NCBI GenBank assembly: GCA_003543115.1
Contig: DPJH01000025.1
Location: 7,348-13,118 of the forward strand
Reading direction: 5' to 3'
DNA from: Candidatus Moraniibacteriota bacterium
Lineage (GTDB): Bacteria > Patescibacteriota > Minisyncoccia > Moranbacterales > UBA2206
DNA length: 5,771 nt
A model generated the notes under the pieces. The model made no database searches and was not told the DNA's origin. It worked only from the letters and a program-made list of their open reading frames with translations. The translations under genes were made by a program, and so were the position numbers. Below, piece after piece: positions 1-5,054 of this stretch; position 1 is the first letter of the stretch, and each line of letters opens with the position of its first letter.

Positions 1-5
1 AAAAT

Positions 6-581
6 ATGAAAAAAGTCAATCGACTGCGGAAAAGAATGGAACAAAATAGAAGATATTTTATTCCCTCTCTGGTTCTTCTGGCTGCTATGGGAGCAGGAAT
101 ATACGGAGTAAGCGATGCCGGGGCTCAAGTTGGTGAGAATCAAGCATCTATAATTGAAAAGATAGCGGCTAAATTCAATCTAAGCAAAGATGAGGTGCAA
201 AAGGTTTTTGATGAAGATAGGACGGAAAGACAAAAATTGATGCAAGAGAATTTTGAGAAAAAATTGGATGAAGCCGTGTCTAAGGGGGAATTGACGGAAG
301 ATAAGAAGAAATTAATTTTAGCCAAAAAGGCGGAACTTCGAAAAGAAGCTGAGTCCAGGAGAGAAAGCATGCAACAGAATAGAAAAAACCTTAATGCTAT
401 GACTGAACAAGAGAGAAAGGCTTTCATGGAAGAAAGACAGGCAGAAATGAAAAAGCATCGGGAAGAAATGGAGGCTTGGGCTAAGGAAAATGGCATTGAT
501 GTCAGATATCTGATGGGGCCGATGGGCGACCGCGCCGGCGGACTGAGAGGAATGCACAAAGGTTTTTCAGATAATAAATAG
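6..581 (+). CDS. Exported charged helical protein of unknown function (Spy/CpxP- or DUF2680-like in style)
   Basis: This 191-residue protein has a basic N-terminus (residues 1-17, rich in Lys and Arg) and a hydrophobic stretch at about 18-35. An Ala-Gly-Ala sequence near 38-40 could be a signal peptidase site, so the protein is probably exported or anchored. The rest is almost entirely predicted helix and very rich in Glu, Lys, Arg, Gln and Met. One segment (about 49-75) contains FNLSKDEVQKVFDE. Another (about 86-112) contains a Gly-Glu-Leu-Thr-Glu-Asp turn, resembling the short helix-turn-helix units of DUF2680/YckD-like exported proteins. Residues 115-160 look like a coiled coil, and the tail is Gly- and Met-rich. 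The composition recalls periplasmic Spy/CpxP chaperones, but I see no diagnostic LTxxQ motif, so the function is unknown. ATG at 6 puts the basic region directly before the hydrophobic core. Only five bases precede it, so a longer N-terminus cannot be excluded. The gene ends in TAG just before a terminator and lies upstream of a MacAB-like operon. Confidence 0.8.
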   Translation: MKKVNRLRKRMEQNRRYFIPSLVLLAAMGAGIYGVSDAGAQVGENQASIIEKIAAKFNLSKDEVQKVFDEDRTERQKLMQENFEKKLDEAVSKGELTEDKKKLILAKKAELRKEAESRRESMQQNRKNLNAMTEQERKAFMEERQAEMKKHREEMEAWAKENGIDVRYLMGPMGDRAGGLRGMHKGFSDNK

Positions 582-594
582 AAAGCAGAGTGAG

Positions 595-629
595 CAAGAG
601 ATCTTCCTGTTAAGCGGGAAGATTTTTTG
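595..629 (+). terminator. Rho-independent terminator after the exported helical protein gene
   Basis: Arms 601-609 and 615-623 form a 9-bp stem (ATCTTCCTG against CGGGAAGAT, one G-U pair) with a TTAAG loop. Six T residues run from 623 to 628. The A-rich bases at 595-600 can also pair with the T tract, lengthening the hairpin. It starts 14 nt after the TAG stop at 581, which fits termination of that gene and separates it from the downstream operon. Confidence 0.8.
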
Positions 630-672
630 TTTATAATGCAAACTATTTTTTCTCTGCGCGTATATAACAAGC

Positions 673-701
673 ATGAGACAAGATAGATTATTTGCTAAAT
701 T
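673..701 (+). promoter_or_regulatory. Candidate promoter for the MacAB-like operon
   Basis: ATGAGA at 673-678 matches TTGACA at four of six positions. It is separated by 17 nt from TAAATT at 696-701, which is preceded by TGC to give an extended -10 (TGCTAAATT). The layout resembles the better candidate at 3945-3973. Transcription would start near 708, about 55 nt before the adaptor ATG. A perfect TATAAT at 632-637 is an alternative -10 without a convincing -35. The intergenic stretch 630-763 holds no other recognisable signal, and no clear Shine-Dalgarno precedes the ATG at 764. Confidence 0.3.
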
Positions 702-763
702 TTCCCGAAGAAAAAAAGTGAAAGCAAGAAATTTATAAAATTATTACTTAATAATCAAGCAAA

Positions 764-1936
764 ATGAAAAAGAAGAATATCGCTTTAATCGGCCTGGGCA
801 TTCTTGCAGCCGCAGGCCTTTATTATCAGTATGACAGCAATAAGTCTGAAAATGGCGAAGTGCAATATGTGACTGAGAAAGCGGCAAAGGGGATGATGAT
901 ATCTTCTGTTTCCGCTAGTGGAAATATTATAGTTGATCAGATCGCCAATATTGACCCGACCATATCCGGAACAGTGCAGGATCTTTCAGTACAGGTGGGC
1001 GATAGAGTGAAAAAAGGCCAATTTTTATTCAGCATTGAAAATGATGATTTGGGTGTAGGCGTTGATAAGGCTTTGGCTTCACTGGAACAGGCTAAAAATT
1101 CGATTGATTCGGCAGAGCTGGATGTTAAGGGAGCTAAAGCTGATTATGACAAGGCTAAGGATGATGATTCTTATACCAAAAAACAAAGGTCAGTCCTCAA
1201 GGACAAGATTGATATTGCTAGGGCTAAAATAATTGCCAGTGAAAAAAGTTATGAAGCCGCTCTTTCAGATTATCGAAATCAAAAGAAAGATGCGGACAGA
1301 AGAAAAGTGTTAGCTGCAATCGATGGAACAGTCAATGCGGTAAATATCAAAAACGGAGATGACTTGGGAAAAAATTCTACAAACAGCCCTAGCGAAACAC
1401 CAATCATAATAGGCGACTTAAAGACTTTGAAAGCTGAGGTTCAGGTAAATGAAGTGGATATTGCCAAAGTTAAGAACGGACAAAAAGTTATGTTGTCTTT
1501 GAGTGCTATCGACGGTTTGGAGATAACAGGAAAGATTGAAAAAATTGATGCTTTGGGAACAGAGAATTCCGGAGTGATCACTTATGATGTGACCGTTGCC
1601 TTAGATTCCTTGGATGAACGGATTCGTCCGGCTATGAGCGTTTCCGCTTCTATCATCACGGACACTAAGCAAGATATAATTACAGTTTCCAACAGTGCGA
1701 TTAAAACCGAGGCGGGAAAAAGTTTCGTTTCTGTTCTTAATCAAGGAGCGCCGAAAAGAAAAGAGGTGGAAATTGGCGCCGCTAATTCTTCTAGCACGGA
1801 AATCATAAAAGGAATCACGGAAGGCGACGAGGTGATCTCGCAAATGATCAGTTCTGACAGTTCGGCAGCTTCTTCTGCCGTTAAAGGCAATGGCAATGTT
1901 CGGATGAGAGGAGGTTCGGGCATTCCAGGATTATAA
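764..1936 (+). CDS. MacA/YknX-like periplasmic adaptor (HlyD/RND membrane-fusion family) of an ABC efflux complex
   Basis: This 390-residue adaptor should be anchored in the cytoplasmic membrane and work outside it, linking the MacB-like permease to substrate or an outer partner. A basic start (MKKK) and a hydrophobic segment at about 6-21 form the N-terminal anchor; no lipobox Cys is visible. Residues 56-95 form the first lipoyl half-motif (SGTVQDLSVQVGDRVKKGQ is typical of the family). Residues 98-180 are a charged alpha-helical hairpin. The second lipoyl half follows at 181-220 (IDGTVNAVNIKNGD), then a beta-barrel at about 222-300 and a membrane-proximal domain at about 301-360. The last 30 residues are a low-complexity Ser/Ala- then Gly-rich tail. 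The hairpin, with about 40 residues per arm, is shorter than expected for TolC-docking MacA, and the organism may lack an outer membrane, so a YknX-like role is likely. It is first in a three-gene operon, with 15 nt to the ATPase gene. The substrate cannot be read from the sequence. Confidence 0.92.
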   Translation: MKKKNIALIGLGILAAAGLYYQYDSNKSENGEVQYVTEKAAKGMMISSVSASGNIIVDQIANIDPTISGTVQDLSVQVGDRVKKGQFLFSIENDDLGVGVDKALASLEQAKNSIDSAELDVKGAKADYDKAKDDDSYTKKQRSVLKDKIDIARAKIIASEKSYEAALSDYRNQKKDADRRKVLAAIDGTVNAVNIKNGDDLGKNSTNSPSETPIIIGDLKTLKAEVQVNEVDIAKVKNGQKVMLSLSAIDGLEITGKIEKIDALGTENSGVITYDVTVALDSLDERIRPAMSVSASIITDTKQDIITVSNSAIKTEAGKSFVSVLNQGAPKRKEVEIGAANSSSTEIIKGITEGDEVISQMISSDSSAASSAVKGNGNVRMRGGSGIPGL

Positions 1937-1951
1937 AGCCAAGAAAAAAAT

Positions 1952-2632
1952 ATGATTGAATGTAGAAATCTAAAAAAAATTTATACCAATGGAGATGTGG
2001 AGACAGCTGCTTTAGGCGGTGTATCTTTTCGGGTGGAAAAAGGAGAATTTGTTTCCATCATCGGTCCCTCAGGTTCGGGAAAATCCACTTTGATGCATAT
2101 TTTGGGAGCATTGGATGTGCCGACTAGCGGACAATATTTTTTGGATGGGAAAGAAGTTTCACAGTTGAATGATGATGAATTATCAGAGCTTAGAAGAGAA
2201 AGAATAGGATTTGTTTTCCAGGCTTTCAATCTTTTGCCTCGAACAACAGTTCTTCGAAACGTCACGCTGCCGCTTCTATATTCCAAGACCAGTCTCAAAG
2301 AGAGAGAAAAAAAAGCCAGACAATGCTTAAGATATGTGGGAATGGAAGAAAGCAAGTTTTATAATATGTCCAATCAGCTTTCTGGCGGGCAGATGCAAAG
2401 AGTGGCGATTGCCAGATCTCTTATCAATGATCCGGCGATTATTTTGGCGGATGAGCCAACCGGAAACTTGGATACTAAAACTAGCCAAATTGTGATGAAA
2501 GCTTTTCAGGAACTCAATCATAAAGGACACACCATAATTTTGATCACTCATGAACCGGACATTGCCAAATATGCCCAAAGAATCATTTCTATCCGGGATG
2601 GAAGAATAGAAAGCGACAGGCGCTCCTCTTAA
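1952..2632 (+). CDS. ABC transporter ATP-binding protein, MacB/LolD/YknY type
   Basis: This 226-residue cytoplasmic nucleotide-binding subunit hydrolyses ATP to drive the permease encoded immediately downstream. All ABC motifs are present and intact: an aromatic A-loop residue (Tyr11), Walker A GPSGSGKS at 38-45, Q-loop Gln90 in FVFQAFNLLP, signature LSGGQ at 143-147, Walker B ILADE at 164-168, D-loop GNLD at 171-174 and switch His200 in ITHEPD. The LSGGQMQRVAIARSL and ADEPTGNLD stretches and the short length are characteristic of the MacB/LolD/FtsE branch rather than importers with long C-terminal domains. The gene lies 15 nt after the adaptor and 30 nt before the permease, so the three are almost certainly co-transcribed. 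Only an A-rich, weak ribosome binding site precedes ATG 1952. The stand-alone form matches YknY of monoderms rather than the fused Gram-negative MacB. LolD-type lipoprotein release is the main alternative, made less likely by the MacA-like partner. Confidence 0.95.
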   Translation: MIECRNLKKIYTNGDVETAALGGVSFRVEKGEFVSIIGPSGSGKSTLMHILGALDVPTSGQYFLDGKEVSQLNDDELSELRRERIGFVFQAFNLLPRTTVLRNVTLPLLYSKTSLKEREKKARQCLRYVGMEESKFYNMSNQLSGGQMQRVAIARSLINDPAIILADEPTGNLDTKTSQIVMKAFQELNHKGHTIILITHEPDIAKYAQRIISIRDGRIESDRRSS

Positions 2633-2662
2633 ATTAAAAAAATAATAAGTTGGAAAAACCAA

Positions 2663-3880
2663 ATGATAATACGGGACATTTTTCAGGAAACATTCTATTC
2701 TCTGTCGGCCAATAAGATTAGATCAGGTTTGACGATTTTGGGAATTGTCATCGGCATTGCTTCGGTGATCGCCATGGTGGCTATCGGCCAGGGTGCACAA
2801 GCTTCAATTTCTAGCAAAATCCAAGCCATCGGGTCAAACCTTATTATGGTGCGTCCTGGAGCGCAAAAAAGCGGCGGAGTGAGTGGCGGTGCCGGAAGCG
2901 CTCAAACCTTGACATTGGAGGACGTGGCGGCCATAAAATCAGAAGTGAAAAACATCAAGGCGGTGGCGCCGGAAGTTTCCAGGCGCTATCAAATCACTGC
3001 CAAGAGTGCGAATACTAATACGCAGATTACCGGGACGGTTCCAGACTACCAAGCTGTGCGCAGTGTGTCTATGGATTTGGGATCGTTCATAACCGAATAT
3101 CAAGCAAAGGCTTCGGCCAAGGTAGCTGTTTTGGGTTCGGCTTCCAGGGACGAATTATTTGGAACTAATGCCAATCCAATAGGCGAAAAAATTCGCATCA
3201 ACAATATTGATTTCGATGTGATTGGAGTGACTAAGTCTAAAGGCGGTTCAGGCTTCAACAATCCGGATGAGGCGATTTATGTTCCATTATCCAGCGCCCA
3301 AAGCTATTTGATAGGCAACAAATATGTTTCTTCAATCAGCGTTGCGGCAAGCAGCCAGGAGATGATGACGGCAGTACAAAACCAGATCACGGATTTGCTT
3401 CTAAAAAGACACAATATCACCGATGCTTCTTCGGCTGATTTTTCTTTGATGAATCAAACCGATATTATTGAAACTGCTTCTAGCGTGACAGGCACTTTGA
3501 CGATTCTTCTGGCTTCCATTGCCGGAATCTCGCTTTTGGTGGGAGGCATTGGAATTATGAATATGATGCTGACAACAGTAACGGAAAGAACCAGGGAAAT
3601 CGGGCTTCGAAAAGCGGTAGGCATCAAAAAAATTTATATCAACATGCAATTTCTGGCGGAAGCCGTGGCTCTGACATTTTTGGGCGGGGTTTTGGGAATC
3701 TTGATCGGTTGGGCGGCTTCGCTTCTGGTTTCCAAATTTTCCACTTTGACTACGCAGATCTCTCCCAATTCCATTTTTCTGGCGGTGGGAGTGTCTGCGG
3801 CAGTGGGAATTGTTTTCGGGTTCTATCCGGCGCGCCGCGCCGCCAATCTCAGCCCGATGGAGGCTTTGCGATATGAATAA
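2663..3880 (+). CDS. MacB/YknZ-like ABC permease (FtsX fold with extracytoplasmic MacB_PCD domain)
   Basis: This 405-residue integral membrane protein has the four-helix MacB topology. TM1 lies at about 22-42 (LTILGIVIGIASVIAMVAIG), followed by a large extracytoplasmic core domain at about 43-275. TM2 is at about 278-300, TM3 at about 327-355 and TM4 at about 370-390. Family hallmarks include TERTREIGLRKAVG (307-320), the cytoplasmic loop that meets the ATPase. The end, YPARRAANLSPMEALRYE, is the classic FtsX/MacB C-terminus. A Gly/Ser-rich stretch at 66-81 sits early in the extracytoplasmic domain, as is common in MacB relatives. There is no fused ATPase domain; that activity is the gene just upstream. 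GGA at 2652-2654, 8 nt before ATG 2663, is the only Shine-Dalgarno-like sequence. As a dimer with two ATPases and an adaptor ring, it likely acts by mechanotransmission on an extracytoplasmic substrate (peptide, lipid or toxic compound), not identifiable here. Confidence 0.94.
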   Translation: MIIRDIFQETFYSLSANKIRSGLTILGIVIGIASVIAMVAIGQGAQASISSKIQAIGSNLIMVRPGAQKSGGVSGGAGSAQTLTLEDVAAIKSEVKNIKAVAPEVSRRYQITAKSANTNTQITGTVPDYQAVRSVSMDLGSFITEYQAKASAKVAVLGSASRDELFGTNANPIGEKIRINNIDFDVIGVTKSKGGSGFNNPDEAIYVPLSSAQSYLIGNKYVSSISVAASSQEMMTAVQNQITDLLLKRHNITDASSADFSLMNQTDIIETASSVTGTLTILLASIAGISLLVGGIGIMNMMLTTVTERTREIGLRKAVGIKKIYINMQFLAEAVALTFLGGVLGILIGWAASLLVSKFSTLTTQISPNSIFLAVGVSAAVGIVFGFYPARRAANLSPMEALRYE

Positions 3881-3944
3881 AAAAATGAATTTCAAACAAG
3901 GTAAATATTTTAAATTTTTATTTTTTTGAAAATATATGTTCGGT

Positions 3945-3973
3945 TTGTTTTGAAGCAAATTTTTTGCTAGAAT
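3945..3973 (+). promoter_or_regulatory. Promoter-like sequence with extended -10 upstream of the palindromic leader
   Basis: TTGTTT at 3945-3950 and TAGAAT at 3968-3973 are 17 nt apart. TGC at 3965-3967 makes an extended -10 (TGCTAGAAT, matching TGnTATAAT at all but one position). Transcription would start near 3980, so the transcript would begin about 12 nt before the long palindrome at 3992-4149 and carry it whole as a 5' leader. The region 3881-3944 between the permease stop and this site is very A/T-rich and shows no convincing terminator. Confidence 0.55.
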
Positions 3974-3991
3974 AAAAAAGTAAAAAATAAC

Positions 3992-4149
3992 GAGCCTCTC
4001 TCAAGAATCTCTTTCGTCGTGAAATGGTCAAATTTCGAGCGAAAATTGTGAAAAACGATGAGGAATATTAAAATATTGCGACGAGTTTTGAAGAATTTGC
4101 AGCCGAAATTTGGCAATTGCAACAGAAAATGGATTTTTGAGAGAGGCTC
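3992..4149. repeat. 158-bp imperfect palindrome with 18-bp outer arms (MITE-like element or long hairpin leader)
   Basis: GAGCCTCTCTCAAGAATC at 3992-4009 is the reverse complement of 4132-4149 except at one position (G4005/T4136), which would be a G-U pair in RNA. The symmetry runs through the whole element about an axis at 4070.5. By hand count, about 58 of 79 mirrored positions are complementary, including three wobbles. A second strong block pairs 4027-4037 with 4104-4114 (11 bp) and extends by two pairs past a bulged A. Shorter blocks pair 4043-4047 with 4094-4098 and 4052-4056 with 4085-4089. The apex pairs 4064-4068 with 4073-4077 around TAAA. No U-run follows, so it is not an ordinary terminator. 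No clear target-site duplication was found, and no second copy occurs in the window. It could be a non-autonomous mobile repeat, a structured 5' leader, or both. Confidence 0.8.
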
Positions 4150-4159
4150 TAAAACAAAA

Positions 4160-4951
4160 ATGGATAACAAAAAAATTTCCACGATCTTAGGAACAGTACT
4201 GATCATAATTTTTTCCGCTACGGCCTTGGCGTTTGTGCTGGTGCATGAAAATAAACAAAGCAAGAGTGAAATTAATAATAATGTGGCAGTGATTTCGGAA
4301 AATTTGCATCCAGAAGAAAATAAAAAAATTGAGACAGAAAATAAAAACAAGCAGGATGATAAAAATGAATTTATTTATTATAGAAGTGCAAATCTAGGAG
4401 TTGAATTTTCGTATAAGGCCTATCGGACTGGGGAAATTGGCAGTTTTATTCAGGAAAAAGGCAATGAAATCAGGTTAATGGTGGCTGAAGAAAATAATGA
4501 AAGAAACTTGGAAAGATGTTCCAAGGACAATGAATGTCAACTTATAAATGGATTTCCATATTGGCCGGGCATCGGGGGATTAAATGTATATGAAAAAAAT
4601 ACTAATGAATCGATTGAAGATGCAATTGCAAAGCTGATAAATAAAAATGGCGGAGATGCCTCCAGATGCAACATTGAAACAATATATCCAATTCCCGAAG
4701 AAAAATCTTATCAAATAAAACCAAAAAATAAATACGTGCCGATTAAAAAAGAAGATCACGAAACTATGCAAGATCGCCAAAATCGTGAACAATATAACAT
4801 AAAAGTGTGCTCAAAATTCGCAAGAAGTAGCTACTTCATTTACCATCCCGATGAATCAAAAACGAAATTTTCATATATATATTGGGATGGTCAATATCTT
4901 GACGCACCAGATATCAATTATGATTCCATAAAATTTCTAAATAACAACTAA
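4160..4951 (+). CDS. Membrane-anchored extracytoplasmic protein of unknown function
   Basis: Starting at ATG 4160 this is 263 residues. A short basic start (MDNKK) and a hydrophobic helix at about 7-28 act as signal anchor, then a polar, Asn/Lys/Glu-rich linker runs to about residue 70. The extracytoplasmic domain follows (about 71-260). YYRSANLGVEFSYK near 73-86 resembles the opening strand of small exported domains of the 'YxNxxxGFxFxYP' kind common in CPR genomes. The end, YDSIKFL, resembles their closing strand. This similarity is by eye only and no function follows from it. Cysteines at 120, 126, 170 and 217 could form disulfides outside the cell. The frame is open back to ATG 4058, giving 297 residues, but that adds a 34-residue basic extension encoded by the palindrome and pushes the anchor inward, so 4160 is preferred. 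No Shine-Dalgarno lies at the usual distance; GAGG at 4143-4146, inside the right palindrome arm, is 13 nt upstream. A strong terminator follows, so it is probably monocistronic. Confidence 0.8.
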   Translation: MDNKKISTILGTVLIIIFSATALAFVLVHENKQSKSEINNNVAVISENLHPEENKKIETENKNKQDDKNEFIYYRSANLGVEFSYKAYRTGEIGSFIQEKGNEIRLMVAEENNERNLERCSKDNECQLINGFPYWPGIGGLNVYEKNTNESIEDAIAKLINKNGGDASRCNIETIYPIPEEKSYQIKPKNKYVPIKKEDHETMQDRQNREQYNIKVCSKFARSSYFIYHPDESKTKFSYIYWDGQYLDAPDINYDSIKFLNNN

Positions 4952-4957
4952 TTTTCA

Positions 4958-4986
4958 TAATTATTGTAAATTACAAACAATAATTA
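4958..4986. repeat. AT-rich perfect inverted repeat between convergent genes
   Basis: TAATTATTGT at 4958-4967 is exactly complementary to 4977-4986, leaving a 9-nt loop. It begins 6 nt after the TAA stop at 4949-4951 and abuts the GC-rich terminator stem. Read from the minus strand it lies just past that stem, so it may help termination of the convergent gene. It could also shield the 3' end of either transcript. Confidence 0.5.
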
Positions 4987-5021
4987 AAGGGCAGGGACTC
5001 ATTTGAGTCTCTGCCCTTTTT
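4986..5021 (+). terminator. Strong rho-independent terminator, possibly bidirectional
   Basis: A 15-bp stem pairs 4986-5000 with 5005-5019 around an ATTT loop. Its core is GGGCAGGGACTC against GAGTCTCTGCCC, with a single G-U pair. T residues run from 5017 to 5021, followed after AG by another T run (5024-5028). The A residues at 4986-4988 on the left arm give only a short U tract on the minus strand, so termination should be best for the + strand gene ending at 4951. The minus-strand gene ends at 5055, close enough to share the hairpin. Confidence 0.88.
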
Positions 5022-5054
5022 AGTTTTTATCGACACGTTGGCCGATAATTTAAA

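Noticed and set aside
632..637. Perfect TATAAT as a promoter -10 for the adaptor operon
   Set aside because: It sits 3 nt after the terminator T tract, and no hexamer at 16-18 nt upstream resembles TTGACA (best is TTAAGC, three matches, inside the terminator stem). Perfect TATAAT by chance is not surprising in this A/T-rich sequence.
140..670. Long open frame on the minus strand opposite the first gene
   Set aside because: It is antisense to a coherent exported protein, runs through the terminator, and its Ser/Leu/Phe/Cys-rich translation is what the complement of Lys/Glu-rich codons gives.
2650..2662. TTGG-AAAAA-CCAA hairpin just before the permease start, covering its GGA
   Set aside because: A 4-bp stem is too weak to call as a translational control element.
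3401..3958. Open frame on the minus strand opposite the permease 3' end
   Set aside because: It overlaps conserved MacB C-terminal coding sequence and its translation has no recognisable domain; a frame shadow.
3954..3968. Small hairpin AGCAAA/TTTGCT after the permease as a terminator or operator
   Set aside because: Six mostly A-T pairs with a 3-nt loop and no downstream U tract. It overlaps the extended -10 and is easily produced by chance in such A/T-rich DNA.
3967..4350. Minus-strand open frame covering the palindrome
   Set aside because: Its hydrophobic start is the complement of the anchor and linker of the + strand gene, and its end is palindrome sequence. No start signals support it.
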